Below, piece by piece: positions 17,975 to 25,908 of a DNA stretch of 64,000 nt. The notes beneath the pieces were generated by a model that was given only the letters and a program-made list of their open reading frames with translations, had not been told where the DNA came from and made no database searches. Both the position numbers and the translations under genes were made by a program. The DNA is from Acidobacteriota bacterium (GTDB lineage: Bacteria; Acidobacteriota; Holophagae; Holophagales; Holophagaceae), in NCBI GenBank assembly GCA_021794095.1, contig JAJYRN010000004.1:1-64000 (forward strand), read 5' to 3'. Position 1 is the first letter of the stretch. Every line of letters starts with the position of its first letter.

Positions 17975-18994
17975 ATGCTGATTCTGGGCCTCGAATCTTC
18001 CTGCGATGACTGCTCCGCTGCGGTGGTAGAGGAAACCTCCTCCGGCCCAATGTTGAAAGCCCTGGTGCGCAAGAGCCAGGACGGGATCCACGGCCCCTTC
18101 GGCGGCGTGGTGCCCGAGCTGGCGGCCCGGGAGCACCTGCTGCAGGTGCGCTCGGTGATGGCCGAGGCCCTGGCCAAGGCAGGGATCGGGCTCCAGGATC
18201 TCGATCGGATCGCGGTGACCCGCGGCCCCGGCCTCGTGGGCAGCCTGCTGGCGACTTTCAGCGCCAGCAAGGCCATCGCCTGGCGCGAGGGCATCCCCTG
18301 GGTGGGCGTCCACCACTTGCTGGGCCACCTCAACGCCGCCCGCTTCGCCGCGCCGGACCTGCCCTTCCCCGCCCTGGCCCTGCTGGTCTCCGGGGGCCAC
18401 ACCCACCTCTACCTGGCCCGGGACTGGACCTCGCTCGAACTGCTGCAGAAGACCCGGGATGACGCCGCGGGCGAAGCCTTCGACAAGACAGCGCGGATGC
18501 TGAACCTGGGCTATCCCGGCGGCCCCGTGGTGGACACCTGCGCCAGCCGGGCGCCGAAGGCGGCCGAACCCTTCACCCCGCCGAAGTTCCGGGATGGCAA
18601 GGCCTCCTGGAGCTTCTCGGGCCTCAAGACGGCCGTGAAGCTGCGGGTGGAGCGCGATCCCAGGCTGGCGGAGGCCGGCGCGGAGGATCCGCAGGTCCAA
18701 GGCCTCTGCCGGAGCCTCCAGGAGGCCATCTCCGGCTGGCTGCTGAAGCCCGTGCCGGAGATGGCGCGGGCCCACGGCGCCCGGAGCCTGCTCATCAGCG
18801 GCGGCGTGGCCTGCAATTCCCGCCTGCGGGCGGACGCCGCGGCCCTGGCCACCCGGGAGGGCCTGGCCTTGGCCATCCCCGAACCCCGGCTCTGCACGGA
18901 CAATGGCGCCATGATCGCCGCCGCGGGGGCCCTGCTGCCCTTAGAGGCCAATCCCTGGCCGCAGAACGCCGACGCGGACCTCAAGCTGGCCTGA
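17975..18994 (+). CDS. tsaD: tRNA N6-adenosine threonylcarbamoyltransferase
   Basis: A 339-residue ASKHA-fold protein that transfers threonylcarbamoyl to A37 of ANN-decoding tRNAs together with TsaB and TsaE. The N-terminus ILGLESSCDDCSAA, the metal ligands H114-x3-H118 (HHLLGHL), the nucleotide motif LLVSGGHTHLYL and the C-terminal SGGVACNSRLR and TDNGAMIAAAG are all present. It is divergent from priA with only 23 bp between the two start codons. tsaB and tsaE are not in this window. Confidence 0.96.
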   Translation: MLILGLESSCDDCSAAVVEETSSGPMLKALVRKSQDGIHGPFGGVVPELAAREHLLQVRSVMAEALAKAGIGLQDLDRIAVTRGPGLVGSLLATFSASKAIAWREGIPWVGVHHLLGHLNAARFAAPDLPFPALALLVSGGHTHLYLARDWTSLELLQKTRDDAAGEAFDKTARMLNLGYPGGPVVDTCASRAPKAAEPFTPPKFRDGKASWSFSGLKTAVKLRVERDPRLAEAGAEDPQVQGLCRSLQEAISGWLLKPVPEMARAHGARSLLISGGVACNSRLRADAAALATREGLALAIPEPRLCTDNGAMIAAAGALLPLEANPWPQNADADLKLA

Positions 18995-19054
18995 ACCAGC
19001 CCATCCTCCGTGGTCCGCTGCCTATTGATCTGCATGTATCGGTTGCAAATAAAA

Positions 19055-19140
19055 TTAGCCACAAAGAACACAAAGTTCACAAATTAAATAATTAAAATAT
19101 TTTTTTGTGTCCTTTGTGTCCTTTGTGGCTATTTTCAAAA
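19055..19140. repeat. Palindromic repeat, CACAAAGAA subtype (left of GxxExxY gene)
   Basis: The arm AGCCACAAAGAACACAAAG is answered by CTTTGTGTCCTTTGTGGCT on the other side of an AT-rich loop. Together they make a complete imperfect palindrome of about 85 bp. Base composition (strongly AT) contrasts sharply with the GC-rich chromosome. It ends about 25 bp before the GxxExxY start codon. Confidence 0.9.
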
Positions 19141-19163
19141 TCTCCAATGAGGGCCCTCTTGGA

Positions 19164-19547
19164 ATGACCATGAACGATATCAAAGTTCTCTGCGACCAGA
19201 TTCGCCAGATCGCCTTCGAGATCCATCAGTACTTGGGATACGGCCACCTCGAAAAGGTGTACGAGAATGCACTGGCCCATCGCCTGCGCAAAGCTGGCTT
19301 GAGGGTTGGACAGCAGCACCCCATCAAGGTCTTTGATGAAGATGGCACCCTCATCGGAGACTACATCGCCGATCTGTTCGTCGAAGATACTCTGCTCATT
19401 GAATTAAAGGCCGCAAGCAGCTTGGCCCAAGAGCATCAAGCGCAGATATTGGGCTACCTCAAAGCATCGAGGATCGAACATGGGCTCCTGATCAACTTCG
19501 GAGCTTCAAAATTCGAGATCCGCAAGTTTATTTGGAATGATAATTAG
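19164..19547 (+). CDS. GxxExxY family protein (PD-(D/E)XK nuclease-like), second copy
   Basis: A 127-residue GxxExxY protein: signature GHLEKVY at residues 27-33, with the presumed nuclease residues D70, E80 and K82 (IADLFVED then LLIELKA). It lacks the repeat-derived N-terminus of the copy at 2458-2916, and the two share mainly the family motifs, so they are not a recent duplication. Codon use is less GC-rich than its neighbours, which together with the AT-rich flanks suggests horizontal acquisition. The frame is open upstream to 19107, but that part is repeat sequence. A complete palindromic repeat flanks each side. Confidence 0.87.
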   Translation: MTMNDIKVLCDQIRQIAFEIHQYLGYGHLEKVYENALAHRLRKAGLRVGQQHPIKVFDEDGTLIGDYIADLFVEDTLLIELKAASSLAQEHQAQILGYLKASRIEHGLLINFGASKFEIRKFIWNDN

Positions 19548-19657
19548 CCACAAAGAACACAAAGAACACAAAAAACACAAAGAACACAAAGAACACAAAG
19601 AACACAAAATAACTGATCATTTCTTATTTGTGCTCTTTGTGTCCTTTGTGGCTATTT
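19543..19657. repeat. Palindromic repeat with tandem 9-bp units (right of GxxExxY gene)
   Basis: The left arm starts AGCCACAAAGAACACAAAG and continues as about six tandem copies of a CACAAAGAA unit. After an AT-rich centre the right arm reads CTCTTTGTGTCCTTTGTGGC. The outer 20 bp are the same as in the palindrome at 19055-19140 and in the same orientation, so the nuclease gene is bracketed by two direct copies of one palindrome. The unit length is a multiple of three and contains no stop, giving a meaningless His-Lys-Glu repeat if translated. Confidence 0.9.
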
Positions 19658-19750
19658 TGTTTTTCATGAGGCCATTCCGGGCAGAATCAATGGATCACAC
19701 CAAGGCCCTCCTGCGGCCACATCCACGGGTTCATCTGGGCTGGCAATGAA

Positions 19751-19807
19751 GCACCAAGGATGCAAAAGTCACGAAGCTGTTGGCTGCATTTCGTGTGGTC
19801 TTGGTTC
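19751..19807. repeat. Degenerate palindromic repeat upstream of gatC
   Basis: GCACCAAGGATGCAAAAGTCACGAAG is answered by CGTGTGGTCTTGGTTCC. The arms resemble the CACCAAG subtype at 42071-42141 but are shorter and less well paired, as if decayed. It lies 36 bp upstream of gatC. Confidence 0.6.
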
Positions 19808-19842
19808 CATCGTTTCTCTCTGTCTTCTTTGGGAAGCTGGTC

Positions 19843-20127
19843 ATGGATGTCACCCGTGAGGATGTGCTGCGTTGCGCTGGGCTGGCGCACCTGAATCTGG
19901 CGGAGGCGGAGATCGAGCCCTTGCGGCAAGCCATGGCGCAGATGCTCACCCACGCGGCGAGTCTGGATGAACTGGACCTGGCGGAGGTCGCGCCCATGCT
20001 GCCGGGACTGGGAACGCCCCTGCCCCGCCGGGAGGACACGCCCCGCGAGGGACTCACGCAGGCGGAGGCGCTGGCCAATGCCCCGGTGCAGGCCCAGGGG
20101 CATTTCGTGGCACCGAAGGGGCTGTAG
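19843..20127 (+). CDS. gatC: Asp-tRNA(Asn)/Glu-tRNA(Gln) amidotransferase subunit C
   Basis: A 94-residue protein: MDVTREDVLRCAGLAHLNLAEAEIEPL, then a helical middle and APMLPGLGTPLPRREDTPREGLTQAEALANAP, the standard GatC layout. GatC wraps around GatA and GatB and stabilises the complex that amidates mischarged Glu-tRNA(Gln) or Asp-tRNA(Asn). The ATG at 19843 fits the family N-terminus; the frame upstream is repeat-derived. gatA and gatB are not adjacent, so this is a stand-alone subunit gene separated from its partners. Confidence 0.9.
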   Translation: MDVTREDVLRCAGLAHLNLAEAEIEPLRQAMAQMLTHAASLDELDLAEVAPMLPGLGTPLPRREDTPREGLTQAEALANAPVQAQGHFVAPKGL

Positions 20128-20131
20128 GCGG

Positions 20132-20698
20132 CTACCAGTCCCCGCCGGAGTCGCCGCCACCCGAGTCGCCTCCACCGGAGTCTCCGCCGCCCGAGTCACC
20201 CCAGTCGCTGGAGCCGCCACCCGCATCGCCACCGGAGTTGCCGTCGCCCCAGCCGCCACCCGAGCTGGAATCGGAGCTGTGGCTACCGCCCATCATGCTG
20301 CCGATCATCATGCCCGTGAGCAGGCCGCCCACGCCGCCGCCCTGGCCGAAGCCGCCCTGCATGGGCAGGCCCCCCTGCATCGCCGGGGGCGCATCCAGGC
20401 CCAGCCGCTGCCGCGCGGATGGCGGCAGCTCCGCATCCGTCAACTCCTGCGCACCCGCCTGGGCGCCGCAGTAGCCGCAGGTCCACTTCACCGAGCGCAG
20501 GCCATCCCACTGCTGCTTCATGCCGTCCCCGGAACCGCCACAGGCGGGGCACTTCGGATACGGGCACGGAAAGGTGTGCGCTTCCAGGGGGCCCATGGGC
20601 AGGGGCCGATGGGCCGCCCCGAGCTGCTCGGGCCGGTCGCCCTTCCCCCGCAGCACGAAATAGAGCACAACCCCGGCGATGATGATGATCCAGAACAT
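20132..20698 (-). CDS. Hypothetical membrane-anchored zinc-ribbon protein with Gly/Ser-rich tail
   Basis: A 188-residue protein of unknown function. One N-terminal transmembrane helix (FWIIIIAGVVLYFVL) is followed by a Cys-rich segment CPYPKCPACGG ... WTCGYCGA that looks like a zinc ribbon. Then comes a Gly/Met-rich hydrophobic segment (GGVGGLLTGMMIGSMMGG) and a C-terminal tail of about 45 residues made of repeated DSGGG units. The ATG at 20698 has GAGGAG 6 nt upstream. It is convergent with gatC, 4 bp apart, and divergent from anmK. The tail arrangement is similar to small secreted or membrane proteins with low-complexity ends, but I do not recognise a family. Confidence 0.7.
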   Translation of the reverse strand: MFWIIIIAGVVLYFVLRGKGDRPEQLGAAHRPLPMGPLEAHTFPCPYPKCPACGGSGDGMKQQWDGLRSVKWTCGYCGAQAGAQELTDAELPPSARQRLGLDAPPAMQGGLPMQGGFGQGGGVGGLLTGMMIGSMMGGSHSSDSSSGGGWGDGNSGGDAGGGSSDWGDSGGGDSGGGDSGGGDSGGDW

Positions 20699-20763
20699 GG
20701 GCGGCTCCTCGGGGTCCAAGGGTAGCCGCTTTCCGGGACCGCAGAGGCTGCCATCATCACCCC

Positions 20764-21885
20764 ATGCACGCCCGTGTTCCGCTTCCCGAGGATCGTCCCT
20801 GGCGGGTGCTGGGGCTCATGTCCGGCACCAGCGCCGATGGGGTGGACGCCGCCCTGGCGGAAGTGGATCCCGGGGCCTTCACGACGGGCCGCCCCTTCCT
20901 CGGCCTTCTGGGCCACGCAGCTTCACCCTACCCGGCCACCCTGCGGGAGGTGGTGCTGGCCGCGGCCGGGGGGCGCCTGGATCCTGCCGGGCTCTGCATC
21001 CTCCAGCGCCAATTGGGGAACCACCACGCCGCCGCGGCCCGGGCGCTGTGCGCAGGGCTGGGGCTGACGCCAGATCTCGCGGCCCTGCATGGCCAGACCG
21101 TCCAGCATCACCCCGCGGAGGGGGCCACGCTGCAACTGGCGGATCCCTATGTTCTGGCGGAAGCCGTCGGCTGCCCGGTGATCTGGGATCTGCGCCGCCG
21201 GGACCTGGCCCTGGGTGGCCAGGGGGCACCCCTGGTGCCGCTGACGGAACGGTGGCTGCACGGCAGCGAGCCCTGGCTGGCCCTCAACCTGGGCGGCATC
21301 GCCAACCTCTGCGCCTGGGATGGCCGGCGCCTGCGGGCCTGGGATACCGGTCCGGCCATGTCCCTGCTGGATCTGGCTGCCGGGCGGTGGCTGGGGAGGC
21401 CCTTCGATCCCGGGGGCGCGACGGCCACCGGACGCGTGGACGAGGCCCGGTTGGGTCGCTGGCTGGACCATCCCTATTTCCACCAGGCTCCGCCGAAATC
21501 CACGGGACGCGAGACCTTCGGCGAGGTCTGGCTGGAGACGGAGGCGACGGAGCTCGAACGGCTGCCAGTGCCGGATCGCCTGGCCACCCTCGCAGCCTTC
21601 ACGGCGGAAGCTGTGGCGCAGGAAGCGTCCCGCCTCGGCGCCCTGCCGCCCGGCACCCGGGGCCTGGTCAGCGGCGGCGGGGCCCGGCACCAGCGGGTGC
21701 GCACGGAACTGGCGCGGCGGCTGCCCCTGGCGCTGGCCGAGGATGACCGCTTCCCGCCCGGCGCCCGGGAGGCGGTGAGCTGGGCCCTGCTGGGCGCCGC
21801 CAGCGCCCTGGGTCTGCCTGGGAACCTGCCGGAGGTCACGGGCGCCCAGCGCCCCGCCGTGCTGGGCAGTTGGGTGTGGCCGTGA
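20764..21885 (+). CDS. anmK: Anhydro-N-acetylmuramic acid kinase
   Basis: A 373-residue ASKHA-family kinase that converts 1,6-anhydro-MurNAc from peptidoglycan turnover to MurNAc-6-phosphate using ATP. The diagnostic N-terminal GLMSGTSADGVDAAL, the catalytic region LALNLGGIANLC with AWDTGPAMSLLD, and VSGGGARH near the C-terminus are all present. Length is normal. The stop overlaps the GTG start of the transglutaminase gene. Confidence 0.94.
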   Translation: MHARVPLPEDRPWRVLGLMSGTSADGVDAALAEVDPGAFTTGRPFLGLLGHAASPYPATLREVVLAAAGGRLDPAGLCILQRQLGNHHAAAARALCAGLGLTPDLAALHGQTVQHHPAEGATLQLADPYVLAEAVGCPVIWDLRRRDLALGGQGAPLVPLTERWLHGSEPWLALNLGGIANLCAWDGRRLRAWDTGPAMSLLDLAAGRWLGRPFDPGGATATGRVDEARLGRWLDHPYFHQAPPKSTGRETFGEVWLETEATELERLPVPDRLATLAAFTAEAVAQEASRLGALPPGTRGLVSGGGARHQRVRTELARRLPLALAEDDRFPPGAREAVSWALLGAASALGLPGNLPEVTGAQRPAVLGSWVWP

Positions 21886-23843
21886 GACTGGACCGCTGGC
21901 TGGACCACCTGCCGCCTTGGCTGGCCTGGGGCGCGGTGGTGTCCACCGGCCTCTACGAACCCATGGAGGCGGCGCTCATGGCGGCCCCCCTGGCGGCAGC
22001 GGGGATCGCCGAAGCCCGGCGGTGGGATCTGGTCCGCTACCGTCGGTGGCTGGAGGCCGGCGCCCTGCTCTTTTTCCTCTGGGATCTGTCCCGCGGCGCC
22101 GGCGTGTTCACCACGGCGGTCCACACCCTGTTCCTCCTGGCGGGCCTGCGCCTCGCCCTGCCCCGGGAACGGCCCCAGCAGCGCCAGCTCCTGCTCATGG
22201 GTTTCCTGCTCTTCCTCACGTCGGCCCTGGGGCCATCTGATCCGGAGTTTCTCGTCTGGGCCCTGGCTTGGCTCACGGCGGCCGCGGCGGTACTCCTTCA
22301 GCAGAGCTGGGAGGATTCCGCAGCCCTCCGCCGGGGCAGCCACCCGAAGCCTCCCCTGGGGCGGGCACCCCTCTGGGCCCTGGGCGCGGCGGTCTTCGGC
22401 GCGGCCATCTTCGTGGTACTGCCCAGGGCCAGCCTCGGCCTGCGGTCGGCGGCCTTCTTCGGCCTGGGCGCCCGCGGGAGCCAGGCGGGCCTCAGCGATC
22501 GGCTGGATCTGGCCGGCGCCGGGCCGGTGGAGCCGAACCCCACCGTGGTGCTGCGCATCGTACCGCCTTCCGCGGCGTTCGCGACCGATCCGGCCTGGAC
22601 CCGCGGCCTGGGCCTGCTGCGGGGCGTGGTGCTGGAAACGGCCCGGGGCTCACGCTGGGAGATGGCGTCCGATACCCCGCGAATCCCATCGCCGGAGGAT
22701 GCCTCCGGTGGCCCGGACACCTGGCAGGCGGAGTTCTTCCTGTCACCCACGCCCCGCGGCATCCTGCCCCTGCCCTACAGCCTGGACGCCATCCCGAATC
22801 CGCCCGTGCCCATCCGGAGCGGCTGGGGGGCCAGCCTCCGCTGGCGTTTCCCCGTGGCCCGCAGCCTGCCCCTCCAGGTGGTCTGGCTGAAGGGTTTTGC
22901 GCCGTCACTGATCGAGCGCCGCCTCACGCCCCGCCGCTGGGCCGAACTCACGGCCCTGCCCCCGGAGGACGAGGCCGCCCGGCGCTGGAGCCTGCGCCTC
23001 GCCCCCGGGATCCTTCCGGCCTCCGAACTGGCCCGCACGCTGGAAGCGGCCCTCCGCACCTGGCACTACACCCTGGACAATCCGAGTGGGCGGGCTGCCA
23101 ATCCGCTGGAGGATTTCCTGGATCGCACCCAGGCCGGGCACTGCGAGTACTTCGCCTCGGCCATGGCCCTGATGCTGCGGGCCCGGGGCGTACCGGCCCG
23201 GGTGGTGAACGGCTACCGGCTGGGGCCCTGGATCGCGGAGGGCGGCTACTTCCGCGTGAGCCAGGACCAGGCCCACAGCTGGGTGGAGTACTGGGACCAG
23301 GGCGTCTGGCAGGTGGCGGATCCCACGCCCGCCGCCCCGCCGACTTCCGCGGAGGGCGGCGCGCTACCCGGGCTGACCGCCCGTTGGCTGGACGCCCTCA
23401 CGTTCCGCTGGGACCGCTACGTGGTGCGCTTTTCCAGCCAGGATCAGGTGGCGGGGCTGGACTGGTTCCAGCGGCGGGCCCTGGCCTGGCACGGGCGGGG
23501 TCCGGGCCGCGCAGGTCTCGTGAGCCTTGCCGTCCTGGGGCTGCTGGCCGCCGCCTGGCGAACCCGGCGGCGGTGGCGCACCGCGCCCGCCTCGCCGGAT
23601 CGGGTGAAGGCCCTTCGGCCCCTGCTGGCGCGGCTCCGGCGCCGCCTGCCGCCGCAGACCGGCGAGACCGCCCGGGCCTGGCTCCTGCGCCTTGCGGCCC
23701 AGCGGCCAGAGCGCCGCGAGCCGCTGCTCCGCCTGGCGGACGCGGTGGATGCGGCTGCCTACGGAAAGGCCGCCAGCGGCGCGGCCTCCACCCTGGCAAA
23801 GGCGGAGGCCGCGGCATGGCGGGGCTGGAAGCCTACTTCGTGA
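21882..23843 (+). CDS. TgpA-like membrane transglutaminase (DUF3488/transglutaminase core/DUF4129)
   Basis: A 653-residue membrane protein. Several N-terminal transmembrane helices (about residues 10-180) are followed by a periplasmic transglutaminase core with the triad Cys in AGHCEYFASAMALMLRARG, His in QDQAHSWVEYW and Asp in VADPTPA. One further helix (GLVSLAVLGLLAAAW) and a cytoplasmic DUF4129-like tail complete it. The family contains Pseudomonas TgpA, thought to modify periplasmic peptides or cell wall. GTG at 21882 gives a GTGA overlap with anmK and suits coupled translation; a TTG at 21870 is an alternative. Its last 11 bp overlap the convergent slipin gene. Confidence 0.88.
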   Translation: MRLDRWLDHLPPWLAWGAVVSTGLYEPMEAALMAAPLAAAGIAEARRWDLVRYRRWLEAGALLFFLWDLSRGAGVFTTAVHTLFLLAGLRLALPRERPQQRQLLLMGFLLFLTSALGPSDPEFLVWALAWLTAAAAVLLQQSWEDSAALRRGSHPKPPLGRAPLWALGAAVFGAAIFVVLPRASLGLRSAAFFGLGARGSQAGLSDRLDLAGAGPVEPNPTVVLRIVPPSAAFATDPAWTRGLGLLRGVVLETARGSRWEMASDTPRIPSPEDASGGPDTWQAEFFLSPTPRGILPLPYSLDAIPNPPVPIRSGWGASLRWRFPVARSLPLQVVWLKGFAPSLIERRLTPRRWAELTALPPEDEAARRWSLRLAPGILPASELARTLEAALRTWHYTLDNPSGRAANPLEDFLDRTQAGHCEYFASAMALMLRARGVPARVVNGYRLGPWIAEGGYFRVSQDQAHSWVEYWDQGVWQVADPTPAAPPTSAEGGALPGLTARWLDALTFRWDRYVVRFSSQDQVAGLDWFQRRALAWHGRGPGRAGLVSLAVLGLLAAAWRTRRRWRTAPASPDRVKALRPLLARLRRRLPPQTGETARAWLLRLAAQRPERREPLLRLADAVDAAAYGKAASGAASTLAKAEAAAWRGWKPTS

Positions 23844-24603
23844 ACTTCTCGAAGGCCTTCATCAGTTCCATGGGGAGCGGGAAGATGATGGTGCTGTTCT
23901 TCTCCGTGGCGATCTCGGCGAGGGTCTGCAGGTAGCGCATCTGGATGGCCGTGGGGTTCTCGCTGATCTTGTTGGCGGCTTCCAGCAGCTGCTGGCTGGC
24001 CAGCAGTTCGCCCTCGGCGGCGATGATCTTGGCCCGCTTCTCGCGCTCGGCCTCGGCCTGCTTGCCCATGGCGCGCTGGATCTGCTCGGGCAGATCCACA
24101 CTCTTCAGCTCCACGGCGGACACCTGGATGCCCCAGGGCTCGGTGGACTTGTCAATGATCTCCTGGAGGCGCTGGCTGAGCTTCTCGCGGTCCGCCAGCA
24201 GTTCGTCCAGCGTCACCTCGCCGAGGACACTGCGCAGGGTGGTCTGGGCGATCTGGCTGGTGGCGTAGAAGTAGTTCTCCACGCCCACGATGGCCTGCAT
24301 GGGATCTATCACCTTGAAGTAGACGACGGCGCTCACCTTCAGGCTCACGTTGTCGCGGGTGATGATGTCCTGGCTGGGCACGTCCAGCACGACGGTCCGC
24401 AGCGAGACGATGACGGCGCGCTGGAAGGGGCGCCAGATGATGACCAAGCCAGGCCCCTTGGGCTTGTTGCTGTCCACCTTGCCGAGGGTGAACACCACCG
24501 CCCGCTCGTACTCGTTGATGACCTTGATGCAGCTCAGGGCCCAGATGATCACGATGAACGCGATGGGGCCGAAACAGCCGAGGGTATTCATGACTTCATT
24601 CAT
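23833..24603 (-). CDS. Slipin family (SPFH/Band 7) membrane protein
   Basis: A 256-residue slipin: an N-terminal transmembrane segment (IAFIVIIWALSCIKVI), then the SPFH domain (YERAVVFTLGKVD, RTVVLDVPSQDIITRDNVSLKVSAVVYFKV, LRSVLGEVTLDELLADREKL) and a C-terminal coiled coil (RAMGKQAEAEREKRAKIIAAEGE). Slipins form oligomeric membrane microdomain scaffolds. They usually pair with an NfeD-type protease partner; none is adjacent here. A GGAGGA site sits upstream of the ATG at 24603. Confidence 0.92.
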   Translation of the reverse strand: MNEVMNTLGCFGPIAFIVIIWALSCIKVINEYERAVVFTLGKVDSNKPKGPGLVIIWRPFQRAVIVSLRTVVLDVPSQDIITRDNVSLKVSAVVYFKVIDPMQAIVGVENYFYATSQIAQTTLRSVLGEVTLDELLADREKLSQRLQEIIDKSTEPWGIQVSAVELKSVDLPEQIQRAMGKQAEAEREKRAKIIAAEGELLASQQLLEAANKISENPTAIQMRYLQTLAEIATEKNSTIIFPLPMELMKAFEKFTK

Positions 24604-24633
24604 GGGCGTCCTCCGGGACGGGTTGGTTGCAGT

Positions 24634-25257
24634 CTACGCCCGGACGAAGGGATTCCCCGCGGCTTCCTGGCCGATGGTCGTGGCGGGGCCGTGGCCGGGG
24701 ATCACCAGGGTCGCGCCCTCCAGCACGTAGAGTTCCCGCCGGATGCTCTGCTCCAGCAGCTCCCAGCTGCCACCCCAGAGGTCCGTGCGGCCCACCCCGC
24801 CCCGGAACAGGGTGTCACCCGCCAGCACCACCTGGCCCTTCTCGAAGGCGCCGTGGAAGCAGCAGGAACCCGGCGTGTGGCCCGGCGTGTGGAGCGTGGC
24901 CAGGTCCAGATGGCGGTCCCCGGCGTTCAGCGCGGCCATCTCCGGCTGCGGGATGGCGGGCATGCCGAACATCCCGGTCTGCTGGGGCAGTGCCTCGATG
25001 AGGAAGGTGTCATCCCCATGCAGGAGGGCGGAACACTGCCAGAGATCCTGGAGTTCCTTCGTGGCGCCCACGTGGTCGAAGTGGGCATGGGTGTGCAGCA
25101 GGGCCGTGACCTTGAAGCCCAGGGCCTCCACGCGGCGGCGGATCTTCCCGCCCTCCCCGCCGGGATCCACCACAATGCCCAGGCCCGTCTCGGGATTCCA
25201 GAGCAGCGAGCAGTTGCAGCCCAGGGGGCCCACGGGAAAGGATTCGAGCTTCAGCAT
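24634..25257 (-). CDS. MBL-fold metallo-hydrolase (YcbL / glyoxalase II-like)
   Basis: A 207-residue metallo-beta-lactamase-fold hydrolase. The HTHAHFDH motif (HxHxDH at 57-62) supplies the binuclear metal site. HTPGHTPGSCCF and GDTLFRGGVGRTD provide the remaining ligands, and PGHGPATTI is C-terminal. The short length and lack of the C-terminal glutathione-binding domain point to the YcbL-like branch rather than a true glyoxalase II. The substrate is not predictable from sequence. Confidence 0.88.
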   Translation of the reverse strand: MLKLESFPVGPLGCNCSLLWNPETGLGIVVDPGGEGGKIRRRVEALGFKVTALLHTHAHFDHVGATKELQDLWQCSALLHGDDTFLIEALPQQTGMFGMPAIPQPEMAALNAGDRHLDLATLHTPGHTPGSCCFHGAFEKGQVVLAGDTLFRGGVGRTDLWGGSWELLEQSIRRELYVLEGATLVIPGHGPATTIGQEAAGNPFVRA

Positions 25258-25273
25258 GGACTGAGTGTACGGC

Positions 25274-25822
25274 CTACCACCTTACATGGTAGACGCAGGC
25301 CCGGTGGCCTTTCTTGCGGCAGGAAGTCCCGGGTGCGTGGGCCACACGGACCTCCTTGCCAACGGCACCGTGGTGTTCCAGCAGGGTCTCGAGGATGCCC
25401 AGATCCAGCTCGCAGCCGTAGGGGTTGTCGCAGTAGATCTCCACCTTCCGGGGCCCGAGGCGCTTGCAGGCGTAATGGCCGATGCGTCCGCCCCGGTGGT
25501 TCACCTGGTAGGCCAGATCCAAGGTGGTCAGCGCCCGGTCGAGGGTGTCCACTTCCGGCGGGAACCGCGAATGGCGGGGGATGGCCCGCCCTGCCGAGCG
25601 CAGGGCCCCTTCCCCGAACTGCTCGCCCGCGGTCCGGAGCGTGTCCAGCAGCCCCTGCTGGGGGTACCAGCCCTCCCGATCCGGATCCAGGATGCCGCCC
25701 TTGGCCAGGAGTGCCAGGATGTGGTCCTGCGGTGCCCCGGCCTGCACAAGCCCTTCCACTATGCCGAGCAGACTTCCGCCCCAGATCTCCACCAAAGGCG
25801 AATGGGCGATGAACTGAGGCAT
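25274..25822 (-). CDS. Hypothetical protein, possibly V4R/HNOB-like fold
   Basis: A 182-residue protein without a signal peptide. The second half has IPRHSRFPPEVDTLDRALTTLDLAYQVNHRGG, then GHYACKRLGPRKVEIYCDNPYGCELDLG and a Cys-containing end GTSCRKKGHRACVYHVRW. The C-terminal pattern G-x-S-C-x7-C-x-Y-x-V-x-W is reminiscent of 4-vinyl-reductase (V4R)/haem-NO-binding-like domains, which bind small hydrophobic ligands or metals; this is only a pattern impression. The ATG at 25822 is chosen; the frame extends upstream to 25891, where the sequence is AT-rich and probably promoter. It is divergent from uvrC. Confidence 0.65.
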   Translation of the reverse strand: MPQFIAHSPLVEIWGGSLLGIVEGLVQAGAPQDHILALLAKGGILDPDREGWYPQQGLLDTLRTAGEQFGEGALRSAGRAIPRHSRFPPEVDTLDRALTTLDLAYQVNHRGGRIGHYACKRLGPRKVEIYCDNPYGCELDLGILETLLEHHGAVGKEVRVAHAPGTSCRKKGHRACVYHVRW

Positions 25823-25908
25823 GCAAATCCCGCGACGAAGAATCAATTCTACAATCCATGATCCCGCTAGAGTGGAAAACCTGAAGGTCATTTTTTGCCG
25901 GTAGATCC

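Noticed and set aside
19543-19657. Possible CRISPR array
   Set aside because: The repeated unit is 9 bp without unique spacers, and the block is a palindrome; no cas genes are present.
19537-19749. Open frame encoding His-Lys-Glu repeats
   Set aside because: It is a translation of the palindromic repeat and has no independent coding evidence.
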